Shown piece by piece: positions 36,694 to 44,885 of a stretch of DNA of 64,000 nt. The DNA is from Mesorhizobium neociceri (GTDB lineage Bacteria; Pseudomonadota; Alphaproteobacteria; Rhizobiales; Rhizobiaceae): the NCBI RefSeq assembly GCF_013520985.1, contig NZ_JACDTY010000010.1, positions 1-64,000 of the forward strand, written 5' to 3'. A program made the position numbers and the translations under genes. The notes beneath the pieces were generated by a model. It saw only the letters and a list, made by a program, of their open reading frames with translations. It was not told where the DNA came from and made no database searches. Each line of letters opens with the position of its first letter. Within the stretch, counting starts at the first letter, position 1.

Positions 36694-37404
36694 ATGTCGA
36701 ACAACACAGCAAATTCCGTCGTCCTCGTGCATGGCGGCTTCGTCGATGGCTCCGGCTGGGACGGCGTCTACCAGATCCTCAAAAAGGACGGCTATGACGT
36801 CACCATCGTCCAGAACCCGACGACCTCGCTTGCCGACGACGTCGCCTTCACCAACCGCGCCATTGCCGAAGCCAAGAGCAACGTCATCCTGGTCGGCCAT
36901 TCCTATGGCGGCATCGTCGTGTCGGAAGCCGGCACCGATCCCAAAGTGGCTGGTGTCGTCTACATCGCGGCCTTCGCCGGGGATGCCGGCGAGTCGGTTG
37001 CGACCCTGATCGCCAACCCGCCTCCCGGCGCTTCGGTGCCGCCGATCCTGCCGCCTGTCGACGGCTTCCTGATGCTCGACAAGGACAAGTTCGCCGCTTC
37101 CTTCGCCGCTGACGTGCGCCCCTCGCTCGCCGCCTTCATGGCTGACTCGCAGGTTCCGTGGGGCATCCCGGCGCTTGAGGGCAAGGTCACCGCTCCGGCC
37201 TGGAAGGTGAAGCCGAGCTGGTATCTGGTCGCCAGCGACGACAAGATGATCCCGCCGCCGGCACAGCGCCAGATGGCAACCCGCGCCGGTGCGACAACGG
37301 TCGAAGTGCCCGGCAGCCACGCCGTCTACGTCTCCGATCCGGCAGCTGTCGCCAAGCTCATCGAACAGGCGGCCGCCGGCGTCGCCAAGAAGCGAGCCGC
37401 GTGA
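36694..37404 (+). CDS. Alpha/beta hydrolase
   Basis: A 236-residue alpha/beta hydrolase fold protein, of the small AB_hydrolase_6-like group. The oxyanion motif HGGFVDGSGWDGVY, nucleophile elbow VGHSYGG (Ser in GHSYG) and C-terminal GSHAVYVS histidine are in order. Acid residue position fits the DDKMIPP phrase. It has no signal peptide. AAGGAGA precedes the ATG at 36694; a TTG at 36676 would extend it. A strong terminator follows. Confidence 0.88.
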   Translation: MSNNTANSVVLVHGGFVDGSGWDGVYQILKKDGYDVTIVQNPTTSLADDVAFTNRAIAEAKSNVILVGHSYGGIVVSEAGTDPKVAGVVYIAAFAGDAGESVATLIANPPPGASVPPILPPVDGFLMLDKDKFAASFAADVRPSLAAFMADSQVPWGIPALEGKVTAPAWKVKPSWYLVASDDKMIPPPAQRQMATRAGATTVEVPGSHAVYVSDPAAVAKLIEQAAAGVAKKRAA

Positions 37405-37415
37405 CACTCGATACG

Positions 37416-37452
37416 AAAAGCCCGGGCGCCTCACGGCGCCGGGGCTTTTTTT
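37416..37452 (+). terminator. Rho-independent terminator after the alpha/beta hydrolase gene
   Basis: AAAAGCCCGGGCGCC, a short loop, then the complementary arm GGCGCCGGGGCTTTTTTT, giving a GC stem followed by a T-run. Confidence 0.88.
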
Positions 37453-37911
37453 GCATTACGGAGCGACTGCTGGCGCGCCCGGGCGTCTTCTTCTGATCGT
37501 TCCCGGCCCTGATCGGCCATTTCTGCCATATTCAACTATATTGCCTACGTATCTCGATCGAACAGGGACGTTGATCGTACAAGAGGCGAAGTTGGTGAAT
37601 GGAGCCATTCAACCGAAGAGGCTTGGCTAGTCAGGATCTGACCGCGCCTGCGTGCTTGTTTGACCTATCGGGTTTCCAACATCCAGTTCATCGGCTGCCG
37701 CCTTGCAAAAGCTCGAAGCCGTCAATGAAAATTGCATGCGATTTCTACGCTACTTGGAGAATGATCTGCTTCCCTGAAGTCAAACTGAAGGGTAATGTTC
37801 AATCGCTTGGGTATTGATGACGTTCTATCTCAGCGAATGCGGTGAACCAAACCGATCGCGCCTGCAGCGCAGTCGACCAGTTGCCATTGGCGTGACAATC
37901 GAGGGGGGTGC
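37453..37911. other. Intergenic stretch upstream of the caspase operon
   Basis: About 460 bases that are lower in GC by eye than most of the window. Short frames in it show no recognisable product. It should contain the promoter of the caspase operon, and CGAGGGGGG at 37898-37906 is that gene's ribosome-binding site. Confidence 0.5.
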
Positions 37912-40518
37912 ATGAGTCAGCGAGCGATCTTGATCGGCGTGCAAGACTATGACTTGAACCCGCTCACAGCTCCCGCCAAGGACGCTCGAGACGTGTATGC
38001 CGCGTTGGTCTCCAACAAGATATTCGCGCCGCATGACATCACGACGCTGATCGACGACGGTTCGAATGCGGATGGCCCGGCATCGAAAGAGGCCATACTC
38101 GCCGCTCTGGAGCCGCTCTACTATCAAGAAGAACCTTGCGATCGTCTTCTCGTCTATTTTTCCGGACATGGTGCCAGCTGGCGGGTAAGCCCCGGAGCGT
38201 CGTCATTAAAGCCGGTCCTGCTGTGCCATGGCATGCGCAATTTCGGGCGCGACGGCGGAAAGATGATCGACGTCGAGGAATTGCTGGAGCGGTTCCGGAT
38301 GCGAGGCCCGGCCGAGCAGATCTGGATTATCGACGCATGCAGAAACTTGCCGGATGCGCCGGTTCGCCCGGTCGTACCGCCAACAGCATGGGGCGACTTG
38401 CCAGCGATTGAGGTTCGACGCCGCGCCCTTCTTTACGCGGTAGCACCGCTGGCTCAGGCCGTTGGCATCAAGAGCCAGAACAGTGTGTTTACACGAGAGC
38501 TTCTGGAGGGGCTCACCGGTCAGGGACGGGCTGCGGTGTATGATCCGGAGGCGGGCTCCTGGGTCGTGACACATCGTTCGATCTGCGATTACGCACGGGC
38601 CAGGCTCGAAGGCGGAATGGCGGAATGGGAAAGGGAGTTCAAGCTCCCGCGCATCGAGTTTGAATCGCATCCGCCTCCGCGTCCCATCCAGGCGCTCACA
38701 GGCGCCCGCGCCCCTCAGCCCCGTGAGGTCTCGTTGAAAGTGGACCCTGCCGAGGCCTTGCAGGCGATCTCAGCGCGACTTGAAAGGGAAGGAATGGTTG
38801 CGGCGCAATGGCCGCCTCACAACAAGTCTCGCCCGCTCCCGCCAGCCGCTTTTCGCTTCGAGGCGAAGCTCTCAGACACCGGAGATTGGGAGAGTCTCTC
38901 GCCGGCAAGCACAGTGATCGATACGCGAGAGGTGGACGAAATCACCGTCGCGGTCAGCCCGCGGCAGGCGCTGCTTGAGGCATTGTCAGAAGAGCATGTC
39001 GCGATCCTGGAAGACATCCCTGAACAGACGGGCCTAGTGGAGATCAAGCGGCAAAAAACGTCGGCTTCGTGGATCAAGATCGAATGCAGGGAACCCACCA
39101 TATCCTTTTCGGCGAGCCAATATGGCGCCTCCATGGCTCCAATAGCCTTGAGGCCTACCGCTTTGGCGGCGTGGCGTAGCTGGCAGGCCAAAGGCAAATT
39201 ACAACCGGGACTGTGGAAAATCGAAGCTGAACTCGCAGGGGAGCGGCTCGGCTTCATCGACATAGATCTGCCTGCGCAGACTACAGTGACGCTGCGCCTG
39301 ATTGCATCCATGCCAACTGCGCTTCGGAGGCAAGACTGGTCGCCTGCAGCATTGGTCGCCCCGTCGGCGGAGAGTCCCGCTTTGGTTCTATCAGAGACGA
39401 TGGGTCCGATTCAGGGAGCGGTTCTGACCAGCCTGCTGCCATTGGTAGCGCTGAAGGCCTTCGACGGAAGGGTCCTGAAGAGACTTCAAACCCCCTGGCT
39501 AAAAGCCACGCCCATGGAGTCCATGGAAAGGCGCCCTACTCCGATCAGCATCGCATTGGCCACCGACGGCAAATGGGAGAATTTACAGAGGCCGAGCATC
39601 AGATCTGCGAAGTTGAGAATCGCAGGAACATCGACGGCAACCAGATCTTTTGCGGAGAACGGTGAGCTTGCCGTCTTCTCGGTGCCTCATGTCGCGGAAA
39701 GAGACCATCATATCTTCAAGGGCGTGCGCGACAGAAATCTCGCGCGGCTTCGGATCCCGGGCTGGGGCCGCCTTGAATTTGCCGTTCCTCTCATTCCGAA
39801 CCGCGTCGCGTGCGTCGGAATTGTTCTTCGAGCCGGCGGCCGTTTCGAGCTTTCAATCGCCTCGCTGTATCCCGGTTTCGACCATACAAATCATGGACGC
39901 AGCGCCACTTCGCGTGCCATCGCGATCGGCGCCCGCATGCTCAATGCGGCGACTCCCCCGGATGTGGACGCCATCAATGAAGCTGCCTACGGCAAATGGA
40001 TCGATCCGGTTCTTGGCGCGCTTGCATGGCATGCGATCGCGAGCCGGAAAACCGACTTTAGCGGCGAACATCTGGTGACCATTGCGCGAAACATGTACGC
40101 GGCATTCCCGAGTTTATCCGACAGCGCTCTCTTCCTCTATTGGCTGACCGGCACCATAGGCTTTGTACCGGGCATTCGGCGTCTGCCACATAGCCTGCAG
40201 ATTCGGTTGGCCCATGGATTGTTAGGCGCAGACCTGAGTCACATTGAGGACATGCTGGCATATGTCCACCGGGAACTTGTTCGTGCGTTACCTTCCCAAG
40301 AGCAGAAGCCTGCAAAACGCCTCTGGCGACCCCGCCGGTTTGGGTCTGTTTTCTGGGATCAGCCGGTGCTTGCCGCCTCAGTGGATATGATGGCGACATT
40401 CGCGCAGGAAGTTGGAGCGAAAAATCATTGGGCCCTACGGCGGCGCGCTGCGATACCGCCGGGAATGGTGTGGAACGCGGCATATTTCCACGAGAAGGAC
40501 GATCGCAAAAACGACTGA
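37912..40518 (+). CDS. Caspase family (C14) peptidase with long C-terminal region
   Basis: An 868-residue protein whose N-terminal 220 residues form a caspase/metacaspase-like domain: AILIGVQDYDLNPLTAPAKD opens the fold, VYFSGHGA holds His86 and WIIDACRN holds Cys143, the expected catalytic dyad. Residues about 240-600 have no domain I recognise and are strand-rich; about 660-868 are helical. There is no signal peptide or membrane segment. In bacteria, caspase-like peptidases often act as effectors in stress or anti-phage conflict systems. A good ribosome-binding site precedes the ATG, and the next gene follows 13 bases after the stop. Confidence 0.88.
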   Translation: MSQRAILIGVQDYDLNPLTAPAKDARDVYAALVSNKIFAPHDITTLIDDGSNADGPASKEAILAALEPLYYQEEPCDRLLVYFSGHGASWRVSPGASSLKPVLLCHGMRNFGRDGGKMIDVEELLERFRMRGPAEQIWIIDACRNLPDAPVRPVVPPTAWGDLPAIEVRRRALLYAVAPLAQAVGIKSQNSVFTRELLEGLTGQGRAAVYDPEAGSWVVTHRSICDYARARLEGGMAEWEREFKLPRIEFESHPPPRPIQALTGARAPQPREVSLKVDPAEALQAISARLEREGMVAAQWPPHNKSRPLPPAAFRFEAKLSDTGDWESLSPASTVIDTREVDEITVAVSPRQALLEALSEEHVAILEDIPEQTGLVEIKRQKTSASWIKIECREPTISFSASQYGASMAPIALRPTALAAWRSWQAKGKLQPGLWKIEAELAGERLGFIDIDLPAQTTVTLRLIASMPTALRRQDWSPAALVAPSAESPALVLSETMGPIQGAVLTSLLPLVALKAFDGRVLKRLQTPWLKATPMESMERRPTPISIALATDGKWENLQRPSIRSAKLRIAGTSTATRSFAENGELAVFSVPHVAERDHHIFKGVRDRNLARLRIPGWGRLEFAVPLIPNRVACVGIVLRAGGRFELSIASLYPGFDHTNHGRSATSRAIAIGARMLNAATPPDVDAINEAAYGKWIDPVLGALAWHAIASRKTDFSGEHLVTIARNMYAAFPSLSDSALFLYWLTGTIGFVPGIRRLPHSLQIRLAHGLLGADLSHIEDMLAYVHRELVRALPSQEQKPAKRLWRPRRFGSVFWDQPVLAASVDMMATFAQEVGAKNHWALRRRAAIPPGMVWNAAYFHEKDDRKND

Positions 40519-40531
40519 ACAGGAGGAAACC

Positions 40532-41668
40532 ATGGCAGGTATTGATCTATTCGGCATCCTCAAACGCTTGTTTGCCCGCGACGGAAAGTCTCTCGGGCAT
40601 GTCTGGATACCTGATGGCCACGTGGTCGATCAGAACCACCAGCCCGTCAAATTCGCAGACTCATATGCGGTCGAAGACGCCTATGTGATGATAAGCTTGG
40701 CGGAGATGTTCCTGAAGCGAACCAGGGTGCTGTGGAGGGAGTTCTATCCGGTCGTTCATTCCTACATTACCTATGGAAATCCGCAGGCGCCCCAAACGGT
40801 CGGGACGGTGGCAGGTCCGGGCCAACTGAAGGATCTCGGCACAGCGAATTTGGACAAGGTCATTCCGCTGGCTTTTCCGCTGGCCGGACCGATCGTCTAT
40901 GACGGTCAGAACATCGAGGCGCTTCTGGGCCTTTATGCAGTTCCCGCAAAAGACGGCGCTGCGATCCTCATCAACACCCTCTCGCAGCTGTCCAGCATCG
41001 TCCCGCAGCTCGCGGCGGCAACACAGGTTGCCGGGGTTCTGAAGACCGGCACGGAGCAGATGCTCGGAATTGATGGAACGCTGTTGAAATTGGGGCTTCA
41101 CAACAGTTTCTTTCCAGTCACCGGCGGTCAAGGCTTCATAGCCCGACCGGGGTTTGCGGTTGCCGTCAGCAAGCCCGCGACTGAAGTCGACCCCAAGAAA
41201 CTATGGGTCGTGAGCGGCAGGCTGGTTGTCGGCGACAATCCTGTTTCCGCGCAGGCGCCCGACGACTTCGACTATATGCTCATCCAGTTGTACGCCGGGC
41301 CGCCCCGGGTCAACATCTGGGGCACCATCCCCAGCCTGGCGGAACACACCACAGCCTTCGAGAATGCATTGAAGGCCGATGCGGCGGGCCGCAGGGCAGC
41401 GATAGACCTTGCGTTCCACGTGTTTGAGAACGCATTGGACAAAAGCCGCGATCTTACCAAAAGCGACAAGGCCGCGGTTCGCGCGGTGGTGGCTGAGGAC
41501 CTGAAGAAGAGGGTCATAGCGCTTGAAACAGGCAGCCTCTTTGAAACAAAGTCGGTCGCGACCGATGCACTGGAGATGAGCGACCCGACCGCCTTCCGCC
41601 CGGCGGCGATTGAACTTCCTGAAGGCAAAATGCCGCAACGACCGTCCGGACTGCCGCTTTGGAAATGA
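40532..41668 (+). CDS. Unrecognised protein, partner of the caspase-like gene
   Basis: A 378-residue protein I do not recognise. Its N terminus is basic (LFGILKRLFARDGKS) and then reads HVWIPDGHVVDQNHQPVKF, with strand-rich segments alternating with helices, ending in a Pro-rich tail. There is no signal peptide; short hydrophobic stretches (VIPLAFPLAGPIVYDG) could be buried strands rather than membrane spans. It starts 13 bases after the caspase stop with AGGAGGAA, so it is in the same operon and may be the protease's substrate, inhibitor or executor (inference). Confidence 0.75.
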   Translation: MAGIDLFGILKRLFARDGKSLGHVWIPDGHVVDQNHQPVKFADSYAVEDAYVMISLAEMFLKRTRVLWREFYPVVHSYITYGNPQAPQTVGTVAGPGQLKDLGTANLDKVIPLAFPLAGPIVYDGQNIEALLGLYAVPAKDGAAILINTLSQLSSIVPQLAAATQVAGVLKTGTEQMLGIDGTLLKLGLHNSFFPVTGGQGFIARPGFAVAVSKPATEVDPKKLWVVSGRLVVGDNPVSAQAPDDFDYMLIQLYAGPPRVNIWGTIPSLAEHTTAFENALKADAAGRRAAIDLAFHVFENALDKSRDLTKSDKAAVRAVVAEDLKKRVIALETGSLFETKSVATDALEMSDPTAFRPAAIELPEGKMPQRPSGLPLWK

Positions 41669-41684
41669 CGGAAACAGGGTATGG

Positions 41685-41713
41685 CAGCCCCTTCCCGACG
41701 AGCAGAGGGGCTG
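41685..41713 (+). terminator. Stem loop after the caspase operon
   Basis: The 8-bp arms CAGCCCCT (41685-41692) and AGGGGCTG (41706-41713) form a stem. No T-tract follows, so it is a weak terminator candidate. The remaining roughly 200 bases before the GlxA-type gene show no gene. Confidence 0.45.
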
Positions 41714-41911
41714 TAACCGTCACAGGAGGCGAGGCGTCGCGTAGTCTAGCAGCCGGCCGGCGCCCGGAGCGCTGCGTTGACGAGCGCCGGCCGAAGTCGT
41801 CGATCTCATCTCCGACATCTCGCGGCCGCTCCTGAGGGGCACGGGGCGCGCGCCTGTGCCAACCTTCGGCGATATCAGGCTCCATCCAGTCGAGGGCAGT
41901 TCCGAAACACA

Positions 41912-42892
41912 ATGGCTAGGCGGTTTGCGTTTCTCTTGGTTCGCGACTTCACCCTGTCGCCGCTGTCGCTGTTCATCGACACGCTGCGGCTGGCCGGCGA
42001 TGAGGGCGACCGCAGCCGCAGGATCGAGTTCGACTGGGAGATCGTCGGCGAACGCGGCCTGCCGATCCGGGCAAGTTGCGGGGTCGAATTGCTGCCGACC
42101 AAGGCGATCGGCAATCCGGAGGAGTTCGACAATGTCGTCGTGGTCGGCGGCCTGCTCGACACCAACCGCAGCCTCAGTTCCGAAAAGGAGGCCTTCCTGT
42201 TGCGGGCCGCTGAAAAGCGCGTGCCGCTGACGGCACTTTGCACGGGCAGCTTCGTGCTCGCGCGCTACGGCCTGCTCGACGGCTACAGCGCCGCTGTGAG
42301 CTGGTTCCACATCAAGGATTTCCGCAGCCAGTTCCCCGACGTGAACGCCCATGCTGACAGCCTGTTTTCCGTCGACCGGGGCCGCTCGACCTGCGCCGGC
42401 GGCACGGGTGCGGCCGACCTCGCCGGCCATTTCGTGTCGCAATTCATCGGCCGCAAGGCGGCGGAAAAAGCCGCCAAGATCCTCGTGCTCGACCGCATCC
42501 GTAGCAGCCGGGACGTGCAGCCCGTCGGCGACCTGTTTCCCGCGGCGTCGAGCCGCGCGGTGAAACGGGCGCTGCTGCTGATGGAAAGCAACCTCCAGGA
42601 GACGCTGTCGGTCGCCGAGATCGCGAGCCGGTTGAATTTATCGCGGCGCCAGTTGGAGCGCCTGTTCGGCACTGAGTTGGGCATCGGTCCGATGGCCGCA
42701 TATCTTGCGCTGCGCGTGCATCATGCGAAATCGCTGCTGGAGGGGAGCGACTTGGCAATCGGCGACATCGCCTATCGCTGCGGCTTTCCCAATGCCGGCC
42801 ATTTCAGCCGCGTCTTCCGCCAACAGACCGGCATCACGCCGACCCATCTCAGGCATCCGGGCCGCATGTCTGGTGTCAGCAGTGGCCCATAG
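41912..42892 (+). CDS. GlxA family AraC-type transcriptional regulator
   Basis: A 326-residue regulator with an N-terminal DJ-1/PfpI-like (class I glutamine amidotransferase-like) domain and a C-terminal AraC helix-turn-helix pair. The cysteine region LCTGSFVLA (Cys110) is the DJ-1-like site; the HTH portion has SVAEIASRLNLSRRQLERLF and the second helix pair IGDIAYRCGFPNAGHFSRVF. Such regulators respond to small metabolites. The ATG at 41912 was chosen because the in-frame sequence before it (from 41777) has no family similarity. Confidence 0.9.
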   Translation: MARRFAFLLVRDFTLSPLSLFIDTLRLAGDEGDRSRRIEFDWEIVGERGLPIRASCGVELLPTKAIGNPEEFDNVVVVGGLLDTNRSLSSEKEAFLLRAAEKRVPLTALCTGSFVLARYGLLDGYSAAVSWFHIKDFRSQFPDVNAHADSLFSVDRGRSTCAGGTGAADLAGHFVSQFIGRKAAEKAAKILVLDRIRSSRDVQPVGDLFPAASSRAVKRALLLMESNLQETLSVAEIASRLNLSRRQLERLFGTELGIGPMAAYLALRVHHAKSLLEGSDLAIGDIAYRCGFPNAGHFSRVFRQQTGITPTHLRHPGRMSGVSSGP

Positions 42893-42942
42893 GCCTATGT
42901 TCCGGACTATGACGCCATCAGATTTCGGTGCGATCTCGGCGC

Positions 42943-42963
42943 CGGTATGATATTATCATACCG
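42943..42963. promoter_or_regulatory. Perfect 21-bp palindrome upstream of parD
   Basis: CGGTATGATATTATCATACCG reads the same on both strands around a single central base, and its right end lies about 20 bases before the parD start. ParD-type antitoxins are ribbon-helix-helix proteins that bind such operators, so it is the likely autoregulatory site of the toxin-antitoxin pair. Confidence 0.82.
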
Positions 42964-42983
42964 AATATTTAATAGGAGAAACC

Positions 42984-43265
42984 ATGTCCGCAACCGAAAA
43001 ACGCACCTTCAGCCTGCCGGCCGAGCAGGCCGCTTTCATCGACCAGCTCGTTCAGTCCGGTACATACGCCACCAGCAGTGAAGTGATCCGCGCCGGTCTT
43101 CGCGCATTGCAGGAACGCGATGCCGCCGTGGAGCGCTGGCTGCGCGAGGAGGTCGTGCCGACCTATGACAGGTGGAAGGCAGATCCTTCCCAGGCCATCC
43201 CAGCCGATAAGGTTTTTGACAGCATCCGCGCCCGTCACGCCGCCCGCCTCAAGGGGAACGTGTGA
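42984..43265 (+). CDS. ParD-like antitoxin
   Basis: A 93-residue ribbon-helix-helix protein. RTFSLPAEQAAFIDQLVQSG and TYATSSEVIRAGLRALQERD give the strand and two helices of ParD antitoxins; the C-terminal part would wrap the toxin. It has GGAGAAACC before its ATG, and it overlaps the ParE gene by 4 bases. The palindrome at 42943-42963 is the probable site of autoregulation. Confidence 0.88.
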   Translation: MSATEKRTFSLPAEQAAFIDQLVQSGTYATSSEVIRAGLRALQERDAAVERWLREEVVPTYDRWKADPSQAIPADKVFDSIRARHAARLKGNV

Positions 43266-43576
43266 AGCGCCGGCATGTTGTCCTTTTGCCGGACGCCCAG
43301 GCGGACCTGCTATGGATATACGATACGGTCGCTCACGCATCCGGAAACCTCACCGCCATTCGCTACATCGAGCGGGTCGAGCGATTTTGCCTGGGTCTCG
43401 ACTACGCCTCGGAACGCGGAACCCGAAGAGATGATGTGCGGCCGGGGCTTCGCATCGTTGGTTTTGAGCGGCGCCTGACCGTGGCCTTCGCCATAGACGG
43501 CGACAAAGTGGTGATTCTCCGGGTGTTTTACGGCGGCGCCAACTGGGAGGACGACCTGGTTCCTACCGTTCCGTGA
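43262..43576 (+). CDS. ParE/RelE-family toxin
   Basis: A 104-residue RelE/ParE-fold toxin. ADLLWIYDTVAHASG gives the N-terminal helix pair, and RLTVAFAIDGDKVVILRVFYGG the central strands with the usual late RVFYGG phrase. ParE toxins inhibit DNA gyrase. It starts with a GTG inside the antitoxin stop region. It overlaps the convergent prsE-like gene by 14 bases. Confidence 0.87.
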   Translation: MKRRHVVLLPDAQADLLWIYDTVAHASGNLTAIRYIERVERFCLGLDYASERGTRRDDVRPGLRIVGFERRLTVAFAIDGDKVVILRVFYGGANWEDDLVPTVP

Positions 43577-44882
43577 ACGCCCGCGCAAAGGAATCCAGCA
43601 TCGGTCGCGCCAGATATTCGAAGAAGGTCCGGTCGCCGGTGCTGATAAACGCCTCGACCGGCGTTCCCGGGTAAAGCTGCTCAGCTTTCACGCCCTGCGG
43701 CAGCGTGTCCGTGATCTTCAGCCTGGCGCGGAAATACGCCTCGTGCGTGGTTTCATCGATCAGCCGGTCGGCGGAGATTTGTGTCACCGTCGCCGGGACC
43801 TCAGGCGTAAGGCGCGCGTTCAAGGCGGACAGTCTGAGCTTCGCCGGCTGGCCGACGCGAACCAGATCCACGTCTTTCGGCCGCAGCTTCGCATCGACGA
43901 TGAGGCCGGACTCGGTGGGCAGGATCTCCATGATCTTCTGCCCCGGGGCAATCACGCTGCCCTTGGAATTATAGGTCGACGACACCACGATGCCGGCCGC
44001 AGGCGCCTTGATCGTCGTGCGCTTCAGCACCGCCTCGGCTGCCGTGATCTGTTCGCCGATGTCGGCCAGGCTGGTGCGGACCTCGTCGAGCTTGGTCAGC
44101 GCGTCCTCGACGCGTTGCGTGGTCGCGCGCTCGACCTGCGCCTGGGCTTCGACGATCTGTGTCTTGGTCGCCGCAAGGTCGGCCTCCAGCGCGCCTGCCT
44201 GGCCGACCAGATCGGCCTCGCTGCGCAAAAGCTGCGAATATTCGCTGCGGTTGGTGAGGCCCTTGTCGAGCAGCCCGGTCTTGATGCCGAGCTCCTTCTT
44301 CACGATGGTGGCCTGTTGCTGGATGGCCAGTTTCTGCGCGTCGAGTCCCAGTGCCGACTCGCGATGCATGGCCACGCGCTGGCCCAGGATCGACTCCTCG
44401 GACCGGAACCGGGCAAGCCTGGCGTCGAACTCCTTCTGTTGTTCGCGCACCAGAGCGTCGAAGTCGCGCTGGAACGGCGCGGGTGCCGCCTCGGTGATCG
44501 GCGCCAGCCTGTCCGATCCGTCCCGTTCCGCTTCCAGCCGCGCCGCACTTGCCCTGAGCGCGATCGACTGTCTGGTCAGCCGGTTGAGGTCCGCCTCGGC
44601 CGCCGTGCGGTCGAGGAGGACCAGGGGCTCGCCTTGTTGCACGCGGTCGCCTTCGTGGACCAGCAGTTCATTGATGATGCCGCCCTCGGGGTGCTGGATG
44701 AGGATGTTGCCGCCGGTCGCCGAGATCGTGCCCGACGTGATCACGGCGCCCGAGAGCGGCGCGCTCGCTGCCCAATAGCCGAAGCAGCCGGCGAAAAGCG
44801 CAATCGCCGCGTAACCGACAACGGCGGTGCGCCGGACGTCGGTGCGCGGTCGGCTGTCGAAGGCAAGGCTCTGCTGCATCAT
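43563..44882 (-). CDS. prsE: Type I secretion membrane fusion protein, PrsE-like
   Basis: A 439-residue HlyD/PrtE-type periplasmic adaptor. A single transmembrane segment (AVVGYAAIALFAGCFGYWAA) is followed by a biotinyl-lipoyl-like half motif (GGNILIQHPEGGIINELLVHEGDRV in part) and a long coiled coil at about 85-260, then a C-terminal beta domain with AKLRLSALNARLTPEVPATV. It bridges the inner-membrane ABC transporter and an outer-membrane pore. It lies 3 bases after the PrsD-like gene in a three-gene transcript. Confidence 0.9.
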   Translation of the reverse strand: MMQQSLAFDSRPRTDVRRTAVVGYAAIALFAGCFGYWAASAPLSGAVITSGTISATGGNILIQHPEGGIINELLVHEGDRVQQGEPLVLLDRTAAEADLNRLTRQSIALRASAARLEAERDGSDRLAPITEAAPAPFQRDFDALVREQQKEFDARLARFRSEESILGQRVAMHRESALGLDAQKLAIQQQATIVKKELGIKTGLLDKGLTNRSEYSQLLRSEADLVGQAGALEADLAATKTQIVEAQAQVERATTQRVEDALTKLDEVRTSLADIGEQITAAEAVLKRTTIKAPAAGIVVSSTYNSKGSVIAPGQKIMEILPTESGLIVDAKLRPKDVDLVRVGQPAKLRLSALNARLTPEVPATVTQISADRLIDETTHEAYFRARLKITDTLPQGVKAEQLYPGTPVEAFISTGDRTFFEYLARPMLDSFARAFTER

Positions 44883-44885
44883 CGT

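Noticed and set aside
42984..43576. ParDE as evidence for a plasmid or mobile island
   Set aside because: Chromosomal ParDE pairs are common, and no replication, integration or transfer gene is in the window.
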